Part shown: positions 7,801 to 15,927 of the stretch, in pieces
Layout: each line of letters opens with the position of its first letter
How positions within the stretch are numbered: position 1 is the stretch's first letter
DNA from: Paludibacteraceae bacterium
GTDB lineage: Bacteria; Bacteroidota; Bacteroidia; Bacteroidales; Paludibacteraceae
DNA length: 47,579 bases
Reading direction: 5' to 3'
NCBI GenBank assembly: GCA_017454915.1
Contig: JAFTCC010000033.1
Location: forward strand, 1 to 47,579
Translations under genes and position numbers: made by a program
The notes under the pieces: model-generated
The model's input: only the letters and a program-made list of their open reading frames with translations
Databases searched by the model: none
Told to the model about the DNA's origin: nothing

Positions 7801-8949
7801 TCACCAGCCCTTTCTGCGTCTGTGAGTGAGCAAAGCGAAAAGGTTGGCGACAGGAATGGCAATGTCGAAGTAGAACACGTTCCATAGTGCGAACCTGTGT
7901 TGTCCAAGTTGCCGCGCAGTGCGGTTGATGACGCTTTCCTGTATCAGAAGTTTTATGACCATGCAGAAAAACGCCGCCATAATGAATGGCCATTTGCTGA
8001 CATAAAGCATCAGGAGGAAAGAGGTGTAGAACAGGAACCTCGCAAATGTTTCCCAACTGGCGATAAGCTTGCTGCCGGTGCGGTAATGCGGTGATACAGA
8101 AAGGTGTCGTTGCTTTTGTTGCCACCAGTCCAAATGTGTCTTTTTTGCCGGCGACCACGTTATGGACTCTCTGCTGATTTCTATGCGAGTGTTGTTGTGG
8201 TTTGCGAGTTTGTTGACGAATAAGTCGTCGTCTCCAGCCTGTATGTCGAGGCTGCCCGCAAAGCCTTTATTGGCAAGGAACAGCGATTTGCGGTAAGCCA
8301 TGTTTCTGCCCACACCCATATATGGTCTGTGGAGTTCAGCCCATCCTAAATACTGCATTCCAATGGTTAGGGTGTCGTAGCTTATCAGACGGCTCAAATG
8401 GCTCTTGTCCTCAAAGTATGCGCCGTATCCGAGCACAAAGTCGGTGCCCTCGGTGAAATTCCTTACCATGTTAGCAATCCAATGCGTGCTTTCGGGTACG
8501 CAGTCAGCGTCGGTAAACAGAAGATACTCATGTTGAGCGGCCTTGACGCCAAGCGTCAATCCCAGTTTTTTGGAACTCAAAGCGCGCGCATTGAGCGGTA
8601 TGAAAGTTATGTGAAGATTGGGGTATTTTTTTGAGTAAATGGTGAGGATATCGTGCGTATCGTCCGTCGAGCGGTCGTCAATCACTATCACTTCAAAGTC
8701 AGGGTAGTCCTGCTCCAGTATCGCCGGCAGGTAGTTGCGGATATTGGTGTCCTCGTTGTGTGCGCAGATAATGACAGACACCGGCGGCTGGTCCTCACGG
8801 AACGGGACGCGGCCCTTGCCGACATTGCGCGTGTGGCGCCAGATGCCAAGCATGGCATGAAGCCAAAAGAACGTTTCGGATATCAGAACCAATCCGAAAA
8901 CGCTCACCAGAATATATTCAAGTATTGTTAAAGACTGAAGTTCAAACAC
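7801..8949 (-). CDS. Membrane-bound family 2 glycosyltransferase
   Basis: An N-terminal membrane segment (ILEYILVSVFGLVLISETFF) precedes a GT-A domain with VSVIICAHNE, VIVIDDRSTDD, the DxD motif in FTDADC, GDDDLFVNK and a QKQRH motif. Two or three further membrane segments close the protein. It should add sugars from a nucleotide donor at the inner membrane face. The GTG at 8949 (MFELQSL...) was chosen as start. The longer frame begins with TTG at 9003, but a -7 box (TATCTTTG, 9012-9019 minus strand) places the transcript start at about 9000-9005, leaving almost no leader for that TTG. The start is therefore inferred. Confidence 0.8.
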   Translation of the reverse strand: MFELQSLTILEYILVSVFGLVLISETFFWLHAMLGIWRHTRNVGKGRVPFREDQPPVSVIICAHNEDTNIRNYLPAILEQDYPDFEVIVIDDRSTDDTHDILTIYSKKYPNLHITFIPLNARALSSKKLGLTLGVKAAQHEYLLFTDADCVPESTHWIANMVRNFTEGTDFVLGYGAYFEDKSHLSRLISYDTLTIGMQYLGWAELHRPYMGVGRNMAYRKSLFLANKGFAGSLDIQAGDDDLFVNKLANHNNTRIEISRESITWSPAKKTHLDWWQQKQRHLSVSPHYRTGSKLIASWETFARFLFYTSFLLMLYVSKWPFIMAAFFCMVIKLLIQESVINRTARQLGQHRFALWNVFYFDIAIPVANLFALLTHRRRKGW

Positions 8950-9011
8950 GGCTCTTGCGCTTTTTGTTAATAGTCCGCACACCACAATCTTGGTGCGGCA
9001 CAATCAATTTG

Positions 9012-9019
9012 CAAAGATA
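9012..9019 (-). promoter_or_regulatory. Candidate -7 promoter element of the glycosyltransferase operon
   Basis: On the minus strand TATCTTTGC fits the Bacteroidota -7 consensus TAnnTTTG. The -33 region is T-rich but lacks a clean TTTG at the expected distance, so the promoter may be weak or misassigned. Confidence 0.4.
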
Positions 9020-9064
9020 CGAATAAATTGCAAAAGAATAAAATCCGACCAATCAAAGATAAAT

Positions 9065-9095
9065 TTTGCCATGTAAAAAAAAATCATTAAATTTG
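9065..9095 (+). promoter_or_regulatory. Primary-sigma promoter of gyrB
   Basis: TTTG at 9065-9068, a 19-nt spacer and TAAATTTG at 9088-9095 match the Bacteroidota housekeeping consensus closely. The transcript would start near 9102, giving gyrB a leader of about 155 nt. Confidence 0.65.
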
Positions 9096-9258
9096 CACAT
9101 TATTTATAAAAGCAAATTGCGAATAACAGCCCTGCGGAACATTTTAAGGTGATTAGCCCCCTGTGGTGTGTGGGAATACTTGTATGGGGGTAAAAGCGTC
9201 AGAAGGGCTGAAAAAATGACAAAAACGGCTTTCTTTAGAAAATAATTAACGAAAAAAT

Positions 9259-11229
9259 ATGGAAGATTTCAAACAGCAAGGTATTGAAAATTATGGTGCG
9301 GACAGCATACAGGTGCTCGAAGGTCTTGAGGCTGTCCGTAAACGGCCGTCGATGTATATCGGCGATATCAGTTCAAGGGGTTTACACCATCTTGTAAATG
9401 AGGTGGTTGACAACTCGATAGACGAGGCCCTGGCAGGGTTCTGCGACAGAATAGAAGTGTACATCAATGAGGACAATTCCATCACGGTGAGTGATAACGG
9501 CCGCGGCATACCAGTGGGAATGCACGAGAAAGAACATCGTTCTGCCCTTGAGGTGGTAATGACGGTTCTGCACGCCGGCGGCAAGTTCAACAAGAGCTCG
9601 TACAAGGTTTCGGGCGGACTTCACGGCGTGGGCGTGAGCTGCGTCAACGCATTGTCGGACTTCACGCGTGTTGAAGTGGCGCGCGACGGTAAACTATACA
9701 GACAGGAATACAGCTGCGGCAAGCCCACCACGGGCGTTGACGCAATAGGGGACGCTGACTACACTGGCACCAAAGTGATTTTCCACCCTGACGCATCCAT
9801 ATTCACCGAAACGGTTTACAAATATGACATTCTTGCCAACAGAATGCGCGAATTGGCATTCCTCAACGCCGGAATAACAATCGTGCTCACCGACTTGCGT
9901 AGCAAGGACGAAAATGGCAATTACCACTCCGAAACGTTCCACTCCGACGAGGGCGTTCGTGAATTCGTAAAATATCTTGAGCAGGGCAACACTTTGCTGA
10001 TGAGCGACATCATCCACCTAAAAACCGACAAGTATGGCGCGCCGGTTGAAGTGGCGATGGCATACGACAACGGCTTTGGCGACGAGCGCATACACTCGTA
10101 CGTCAACAACATCCACACACAGGAGGAAGGAACGCACGTTGCCGGCTTCAGGCAAGCCCTGACCCGCGTACTAAAAAAATATGCTGACGACAGCAAACTG
10201 GTAGAGAAAGCAAAACTTGTCGATAAAGAGGGCAATATGCTAATCAACCCTAACGACTTTAAGGAAGGTCTGACGGCAGTGATTAGCGTCAAGGTGGCAG
10301 AACCGCAGTTTGAAGGCCAGACAAAAACTAAACTGGGCAACAGCGAGATAGCAGGCGTGGTTAACCAAGCCGTGGGCGAAGCCCTGACAAACTATCTCGA
10401 GGAGCATCCTGAAGACGGCAAAGCCATCATCGAAAAGGTAATTGTTGCGGCACAGGCACGTATCGCGGCACGCAATGCGCGTGACAAAGTGCAGCGCAAG
10501 AACCCGCTGACAGGCGGCGGCCTGCCCGGCAAATTGGCAGACTGCAAAAGCAAAGACGCTGCCGAATGTGAACTGTTCATCGTCGAGGGTGACTCGGCGG
10601 GCGGTTCGGCAAAAGACGGCAGGGACAGCAGGATACAAGCCATTTTGCCATTGAGGGGTAAAATCCTCAACGTGGAGAAGGCTATGTACCACAAAGTGTT
10701 CGAGTCGGAAACCATCCAGAACATCTTTGCGGCACTCGGCGTTAAGTTTAATGAGGACAAGACGCTTGACATCAGCCACCTGCGCTATCACAAGACCATC
10801 ATCATGACCGATGCTGATGTTGACGGAGCGCACATAGCCACGCTGATAATGACACTGTTCTTCCGCTATATGCGCGAACTCATTGATATGGGCTGTCTCT
10901 ACATCGCCACGCCACCTCTTTATTTGTGCAAAAAGGGTGATGTTAAACGCTACCTGTGGACAGATATGCAGCGCCAGCAGTTTATTGACGAATTTGGTGG
11001 CGGCGATGAGAAGGCTATCACCACACAACGCTACAAAGGCTTGGGTGAGATGAACGCTGAGCAACTGTGGGAAACGACCATGGATCCCGCTCACCGCACG
11101 CTCAGGCTTGTTACGATTGAAAACGCCATGGCAGCCGACCATGCGTTCTCAATGCTCATGGGCGAGGACGTGGCTCCGCGTCGTGAGTTTATTGAGCAGA
11201 ACGCCACTTATGCCAATATAGATGCATAA
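9259..11229 (+). CDS. gyrB: DNA gyrase subunit B
   Basis: 656 residues, full length. GyrB is the ATPase half of gyrase, which introduces negative supercoils. The GHKL ATPase domain shows VRKRPSMYIGD, EVVDNSIDEALAG, DNGRGIPVG and GGLHGVGVSCVNALS. The TOPRIM domain shows EGDSAGGSAKDGRD and MTDADVDGAHI, the acidic metal-binding site. The C-terminal tail has QRYKGLGEMN and APRREFIEQNA. ATG at 9259 fits the family start. Its end overlaps the next gene by 8 bp, so gyrB probably heads a transcript with the two following genes. Confidence 0.98.
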   Translation: MEDFKQQGIENYGADSIQVLEGLEAVRKRPSMYIGDISSRGLHHLVNEVVDNSIDEALAGFCDRIEVYINEDNSITVSDNGRGIPVGMHEKEHRSALEVVMTVLHAGGKFNKSSYKVSGGLHGVGVSCVNALSDFTRVEVARDGKLYRQEYSCGKPTTGVDAIGDADYTGTKVIFHPDASIFTETVYKYDILANRMRELAFLNAGITIVLTDLRSKDENGNYHSETFHSDEGVREFVKYLEQGNTLLMSDIIHLKTDKYGAPVEVAMAYDNGFGDERIHSYVNNIHTQEEGTHVAGFRQALTRVLKKYADDSKLVEKAKLVDKEGNMLINPNDFKEGLTAVISVKVAEPQFEGQTKTKLGNSEIAGVVNQAVGEALTNYLEEHPEDGKAIIEKVIVAAQARIAARNARDKVQRKNPLTGGGLPGKLADCKSKDAAECELFIVEGDSAGGSAKDGRDSRIQAILPLRGKILNVEKAMYHKVFESETIQNIFAALGVKFNEDKTLDISHLRYHKTIIMTDADVDGAHIATLIMTLFFRYMRELIDMGCLYIATPPLYLCKKGDVKRYLWTDMQRQQFIDEFGGGDEKAITTQRYKGLGEMNAEQLWETTMDPAHRTLRLVTIENAMAADHAFSMLMGEDVAPRREFIEQNATYANIDA

Positions 11230-11989
11230 AAATGACGACACAGAATCTGTTTACTCCCTCATGACGCAAGCGCGCCAGGCAGGGCGTAAGCAGATTGCCG
11301 TGCTCATTGACCCCGATAAAACCGACCTTAACACTCTCGATACGCTATCTTCCAACATCCTCGCTTCACGTCCTGACTACCTCCTTGTGGGCGGCAGCCA
11401 AGTTGGTATGCCCCTTGACGCGCTGGTACTGGGACTGAAACGGCTCACAGGAATGCCAATAACACTCTTCCCCGGTAATGCCTCGCAGGTTACAGGCCAC
11501 GCGACGGCAATTCTGTTCCTCAGCCTGCTGTCGGGACGCAACCCCGAGTTCCTGATAGGGCAACAAGCGGCTGCGGCTCGCAAAGTGAAGTGCTCAGGAA
11601 TTGAAGTGATACCAACGGCATACGTGCTCGTTGACGGCGGCAGAAAATCAGCCGTGGAGCGTATGAGCGGAACCCAGCCTATCCCCAGAAACAATGTTGA
11701 CGCGATAATAGACACCGCCTTGGCAGGCGAACTGATGGGAATGAAGACGGTATATCTTGAGGCTGGAAGCGGAGCGGCGTATCATGTGCCGCAGGAGGTT
11801 GTCGAGGCTGTGAGAAAAAATATCAATGGCGTGCTTATTGTCGGAGGTGGGCTGAGGAGCACCGATCAGATTGTTGACACTCTGGCTGCCGGAGCCGACA
11901 TTGTGGTTGTGGGTAACCACTTTGAGGAACACCCTGACGACATGAGGGCGTTTTGCGAAACAGTCAGACATTTCCGATGCGCTGAATGA
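11222..11989 (+). CDS. Geranylgeranylglyceryl phosphate synthase family (PcrB-like) prenyltransferase
   Basis: 255 residues forming a TIM barrel of the GGGPS/PcrB family. Visible motifs are LIDPDK near residue 29, VGGSQVG near 57, TLFPGNASQV near 82, YLEAGSGA near 177, and the phosphate-binding GGGLRS and VVGNHFEE near the end. The archaeal enzymes join glycerol 1-phosphate to geranylgeranyl diphosphate. Bacteroidota members are reported to act on related substrates, so the exact lipid product here is uncertain. It overlaps gyrB by 8 bp and the DUF2851 gene by 4 bp. Confidence 0.85.
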   Translation: MHKNDDTESVYSLMTQARQAGRKQIAVLIDPDKTDLNTLDTLSSNILASRPDYLLVGGSQVGMPLDALVLGLKRLTGMPITLFPGNASQVTGHATAILFLSLLSGRNPEFLIGQQAAAARKVKCSGIEVIPTAYVLVDGGRKSAVERMSGTQPIPRNNVDAIIDTALAGELMGMKTVYLEAGSGAAYHVPQEVVEAVRKNINGVLIVGGGLRSTDQIVDTLAAGADIVVVGNHFEEHPDDMRAFCETVRHFRCAE

Positions 11990-13254
11990 TGCAAGAGCAG
12001 TTACTACACTACATCTGGCAGCAACGCCTGTTTTCTGCCTTGCCGCAGCAAACAACGGACGGGCGGACGGTAGAGGTGATTGACCCAGGGCAACTCAACC
12101 GTGACAGCGGACCTGACTTCTTTAACGCCAAAGTAAAAATTGACGGCGTGTATTGGGCAGGAAATGTTGAAATACACACCAAGGCGTCGGACTGGTATCA
12201 CCACGGACACCAAAATGACACGGCTTATGACAACATAATACTTCATGTTGTTGCGGACAGTGATATGGACGTGACAAGTTCGGACGGCAGGCTGATACCA
12301 CAGATGCAACTGCGCTATCCGCAGCCCATAAACGGACTTTATGAAAAATGGTGTGTCGACAAAGGGCTCATAGCATGCAGGGAACGCGTCGCCCAATTGC
12401 CCAAAGTGCTTATACATAACTGGCTTGAGGCCTTGACTGTGGAGCGGCTTGACGCTAAAGCCAAGACTATTGAGCAGATGGCGCATGAAAACGGAGAGGA
12501 TGTTGAGCAAGTGTTTTATGTCATGCTCGCAAGGGCATTCGGATTCCACACCAACAGCGCACCGTTTGAACTTACAGCGCGCAGTCTGCCGCTCAAAGTC
12601 ATCGAGCGTCACAGAGGAAGCAAAACGCAAGTCGAAGCTTTGCTGTTCGGACAGGCATCACTGCTGAAAAATGTTGACGACTACAGCCGTAAACTCACAA
12701 CTGAGTATGAGTTTCTCAGCCACAAGTTCGGGCTTAAGCCTATCGATGCCAAGCTGTGGAAGTGGATGCGCATGAGGCCGTCAAGTTTCCCGACGATACG
12801 AATGGCGCAGTTCGCGCAGCTGGTGTTCAAACACGAAAGGCTAATGGGGCTGTTGACTGAAAACAGTGACATTGAAAGCGTGAAGCAAGTGCTTGGAGTT
12901 GACGCCGGCGACTATTGGGACTCTCGCTACACCTTTGGCGACGCGCAAAGTGAAAAAAGAACTAAAAGAGTGGGAGAAAAGTCGGTAAATTCACTGATAA
13001 TCAATGTTGTCGCTCCGTTTGTGTACTATAAGGGCATGAAACTTGACGACCCGGATTTTGCTGCCCGGGCGCTTGATATGCTCTCAAATATCGAGCCCGA
13101 AGAAAATTCGGTGATACAGCAGTGGAAGAGTTGCGGTGTGGTACCGCAAAATGCGCTTGACACGCAGGCTTTGCTCCAGCTGGCAGAAAACTATTGCCGT
13201 GCTCACGGTTGTCTCAGGTGCAGGCTGGCATATAACATGCTGAAAAAAGCATAG
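11986..13254 (+). CDS. DUF2851 family protein
   Basis: 422 residues matching the Bacteroidota DUF2851 family, recognisable from LLHYIWQQRLF at the N-terminus, GQLNRDSGPDFFNAKVKIDG, and WAGNVEIHTKASDWYHHGH. That His- and acid-rich N-terminal half (about residues 30-110) recalls a nuclease-like fold, but no activity is established. No signal peptide, so cytoplasmic. ATG at 11986 overlaps the stop of the previous gene (ATGA). The next gene starts 65 bp downstream. Confidence 0.88.
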   Translation: MMQEQLLHYIWQQRLFSALPQQTTDGRTVEVIDPGQLNRDSGPDFFNAKVKIDGVYWAGNVEIHTKASDWYHHGHQNDTAYDNIILHVVADSDMDVTSSDGRLIPQMQLRYPQPINGLYEKWCVDKGLIACRERVAQLPKVLIHNWLEALTVERLDAKAKTIEQMAHENGEDVEQVFYVMLARAFGFHTNSAPFELTARSLPLKVIERHRGSKTQVEALLFGQASLLKNVDDYSRKLTTEYEFLSHKFGLKPIDAKLWKWMRMRPSSFPTIRMAQFAQLVFKHERLMGLLTENSDIESVKQVLGVDAGDYWDSRYTFGDAQSEKRTKRVGEKSVNSLIINVVAPFVYYKGMKLDDPDFAARALDMLSNIEPEENSVIQQWKSCGVVPQNALDTQALLQLAENYCRAHGCLRCRLAYNMLKKA

Positions 13255-13319
13255 ACATGGTCCATGGCGCAAAATCACATATTAGAAAGCGTTATAAATA
13301 AGTTTTTAGAAATAAGAAA

Positions 13320-15179
13320 ATGATGCAATTAAAGATTGTGAAATACTGCTCATTGCTTTTGTGGTTCGTTGCTGCAATCCAAGGCTGCGCCAACCGTGGG
13401 GCAGGACCTCAGGGCGGGCCTAAAGACGAAACGCCACCTAAAGTAGTGAAGCAAAACCCGGCGCAAGGTTCAACAAACTTCCAAAAGAAAAACATCGTTG
13501 TGGAGTTTGACGAAAATATCACGGTTGACAACATAATGGATAACCTTGTTATTTCACCGCCGCAACAAAAACAGCCTAACATTCAGGCAATCAACAAGAG
13601 ACTCATAATCCAGTTTGAAGACACCCTTGAGAGCAACACCACGTACACGCTCGACTTTGGCAATGCTATTGTGGACAATAATGAAAAAAATGTGTATGAA
13701 AATTTTGTGGTGAGTTTTTCAACCGGCGAAGAGATAGATACCCTCGGAATTGGCGGAGTCATAATCGACGCCGAAAACCTCAATCCGCTTAGCGGCATCA
13801 CAGCAGGCATACACCCTGCCGCGGCATTTAATGACACCACGCTTCAGACCACAGTATTCCGGCGTATAGGCCGCAGTGACAAGGAGGGCAATTTCTTCAT
13901 TCAGAATGTGCGCCCCGGTACGTACAGGATTTTTGGATTAGGTGACGGCAGCCGCGACAACATGTATCAACAGGGTGAAGGGCTGGCGATGATAGATTCG
14001 CTGGTAACTCCAACGTTGGAAACCAAAATCCTGACAGACACCATTTGGAAAGACTCGTTAACAATAGACACCATCAGAACCAGGGAAACCGTTGTCCGCA
14101 AGCCCGACAGCCTTATACTGCGCTACTTCAAGGAAGAGTATGTTCGTCATTACCTGCAAAAACTGGAACGTCAGAAAGACAACCATTTCACTCTGATGTT
14201 CAGTGCGCCGCAGTCCCAAATGCCGGCTGTGAGGCTTGTGGCAGATACTCTGCATCCCGAAAGGAATGTCGAAGGTGCAGAACTTATAGTTCAGAGCAAC
14301 GCCATGCGCGACACAATCAGCTATTGGCTCACCGACAGCGCACTTATCCTTACCGACACGCTCTATGCAGAGGTTACGTATCTCAAGTCTGACTCGCTAT
14401 TTGAACTTCAGACGCAGGTTGACACTCTGCGCGCCTTGTTCCGCCGCCCCAAAGAAACGCGTGCCCAAAAGAAGAAACGTGAACATGAAAGCGCTGTGCA
14501 AACTGTCAAATATGCCAATATGTCAGCTAACATTCCCTCGGCACTTGACGTAACAGCGGATATGCGCATCAAGTCAGAAACACCGATAGCCAACGTCGAC
14601 ACGCAAAAAATAAAACTGACACAGAAAGTTGACACCATGTCAGTTCCCGTAAAGTTTACTTTCCAGCCCGACAGCACTGCTATCGGAATGCTGATAAAGC
14701 ACGACTGGCAGCCTGACACCCAATATGAGCTCACCGTGGACTCTGCCGCATTCATAGACATTTACGGACAACCGTCAAAACAGATTAAGGCTAAAACCAA
14801 GACGAAGTCGCTTGAGGAATATGCCACCATAGTGATAGAAATCACGCCCTATATTCCCAATGTTATTATTCAGATGCTGAATGCCAAAGATGCGCCTGTC
14901 CGTTCTGCTGCGGCGCTCCCGGGAGGCACTCTGTTTGAGCACATGACTCCTGGCGATTACTATCTGAGGATGATAGTGGATGCTGACGGTAACGGAAAAT
15001 GGACAACAGGCGAACTGAAAACCGGCAGACAGCCCGAAGAGGTGTTCTATTTTCCGAGCAAATTGTCGCTGCGCGCCAACTGGGACTTTCATGAGATTTG
15101 GGACTACAAAGCAGTACCGCTCCTCAAACAGAAGCCAAGGGCGATTAGGGGAGTGACAAAAAAAGACGACAAAAAATGA
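13320..15179 (+). CDS. Ig-like (SbsA/Big_5-type) domain lipoprotein
   Basis: 619 residues. A signal peptide ends in the lipobox AAIQGC, so it is a lipoprotein. Residues about 38-140 match the Bacteroidota Ig-like domain found in such proteins: GPQGGPKDETPPKVV, then QNPAQGSTNF, VVEFDENI and TLDFGNAIVDNNE. A carboxypeptidase-regulatory-like section follows (VRPGTYRIFGLGDG near residue 200). The central region is Lys/Arg- and coil-rich (about 370-400), and the C-terminus again holds beta strands with a DADGNGKW loop. Probably an outer-membrane or periplasmic surface protein of unknown role. Two adjacent ATG codons leave a one-codon doubt about the start. Confidence 0.82.
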   Translation: MMQLKIVKYCSLLLWFVAAIQGCANRGAGPQGGPKDETPPKVVKQNPAQGSTNFQKKNIVVEFDENITVDNIMDNLVISPPQQKQPNIQAINKRLIIQFEDTLESNTTYTLDFGNAIVDNNEKNVYENFVVSFSTGEEIDTLGIGGVIIDAENLNPLSGITAGIHPAAAFNDTTLQTTVFRRIGRSDKEGNFFIQNVRPGTYRIFGLGDGSRDNMYQQGEGLAMIDSLVTPTLETKILTDTIWKDSLTIDTIRTRETVVRKPDSLILRYFKEEYVRHYLQKLERQKDNHFTLMFSAPQSQMPAVRLVADTLHPERNVEGAELIVQSNAMRDTISYWLTDSALILTDTLYAEVTYLKSDSLFELQTQVDTLRALFRRPKETRAQKKKREHESAVQTVKYANMSANIPSALDVTADMRIKSETPIANVDTQKIKLTQKVDTMSVPVKFTFQPDSTAIGMLIKHDWQPDTQYELTVDSAAFIDIYGQPSKQIKAKTKTKSLEEYATIVIEITPYIPNVIIQMLNAKDAPVRSAAALPGGTLFEHMTPGDYYLRMIVDADGNGKWTTGELKTGRQPEEVFYFPSKLSLRANWDFHEIWDYKAVPLLKQKPRAIRGVTKKDDKK

Positions 15180-15201
15180 GCATATTTAGCAAAAAAATGT
15201 T

Positions 15202-15209
15202 TAACTTTG
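15202..15209 (+). promoter_or_regulatory. Candidate -7 element upstream of the DUF4332 gene
   Basis: TAACTTTG matches the Bacteroidota -7 consensus 58 bases before the start codon. The -33 element is not clear at the usual spacing. Confidence 0.4.
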
Positions 15210-15267
15210 TCCAGTTTATGTGCTTTTATGAAAGTGATAACAATCTATAACCTTAAATATCAACATT

Positions 15268-15675
15268 ATGGACTACAAAGTAATTGACATCGAAGGCGTA
15301 GGTGAAGTATTCGCCGAGAAACTGATTGCCGCCGGCATCAACAAATCAAGTGAACTTCTTGCAAAGTGCGCTACCCCCGCAGGCCGTAAAGCTCTTGCCG
15401 AAGCCACTGAAATCAGCCCGAAACTCATTCTCAAATGGGCTAACCACTGCGACCTCTACCGCATTAACGGAGTTGGACCGCAATTTGCCGAACTGCTTGA
15501 GGCTGCCGGAGTGGACACCGTAAAAGAATTCGGACACAGAGTTGCCGCCAACCTTGAGAAAAAAATAGTTGAGGTCAACGAGCAAAAGAATCTCACAAAC
15601 CGTGTTCCGTCTGAAAAAGAACTGCAGAAAATGATTGACCAGGCCAAAGAACTTGAACCTGTTATGTCATATTAA
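15268..15675 (+). CDS. DUF4332 (tandem helix-hairpin-helix-like) protein
   Basis: 135 residues with two helix-hairpin-helix-like units: IDIEGVGEVFAEKLIAAGI (residues 6-24) and YRINGVGPQFAELLEAAGV (about 64-82). This is the DUF4332 arrangement, usually taken to bind nucleic acid or to mediate protein contacts; the role is unproven. Soluble, no signal peptide, slightly acidic. It has its own candidate promoter and a terminator 38 bp after the stop, so it is probably monocistronic. Confidence 0.82.
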   Translation: MDYKVIDIEGVGEVFAEKLIAAGINKSSELLAKCATPAGRKALAEATEISPKLILKWANHCDLYRINGVGPQFAELLEAAGVDTVKEFGHRVAANLEKKIVEVNEQKNLTNRVPSEKELQKMIDQAKELEPVMSY

Positions 15676-15712
15676 GCAGCAGAAAGTAACCTGTTACTTT
15701 ATTGCCATCAAA

Positions 15713-15752
15713 ATAACGCATTGAGATTTACTCAAATGCGTTATTTTTTTTA
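15713..15752 (+). terminator. Rho-independent terminator after the DUF4332 gene
   Basis: ataacgcatt (15713-15722) pairs with aatgcgttat (15735-15744), extended by gag/ctc, and is followed by eight T residues. Confidence 0.8.
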
Positions 15753-15855
15753 ATTTTTAACCTAAATATGCGATAAAAAGTGCCTTGAAATGCAAAAATT
15801 TAATGTTTTACATAAAAAAAAGTACTCTAAATCGTTCAGTTTCAAAAAAAATGAT

Positions 15856-15863
15856 TATATTTG
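15856..15863 (+). promoter_or_regulatory. Candidate -7 element of the BspA-like gene
   Basis: TATATTTG followed by C matches the consensus, 65 bases before the chosen ATG at 15928. A clean -33 TTTG is absent; the region upstream is A/T-rich. Confidence 0.45.
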
Positions 15864-15927
15864 CAGGCACTAATTGTCATCATAAGCCGAAAAATTATTG
15901 AAAAAACTATTATTTTTCCATAAAACT

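Noticed and set aside
8950..9003. TTG-initiated extension of the glycosyltransferase
   Set aside because: The candidate -7 box places the transcript start at or inside this codon; GTG at 8949 leads directly into the first membrane segment.
10240..11142. 300-codon open frame antisense to gyrB
   Set aside because: gyrB covers it with complete conserved domains; the antisense product shows no recognisable motif.
15898..15927. TTG-initiated extension of the BspA-like protein
   Set aside because: The signal peptide begins at ATG 15928; the extension puts charged and aromatic residues before it.
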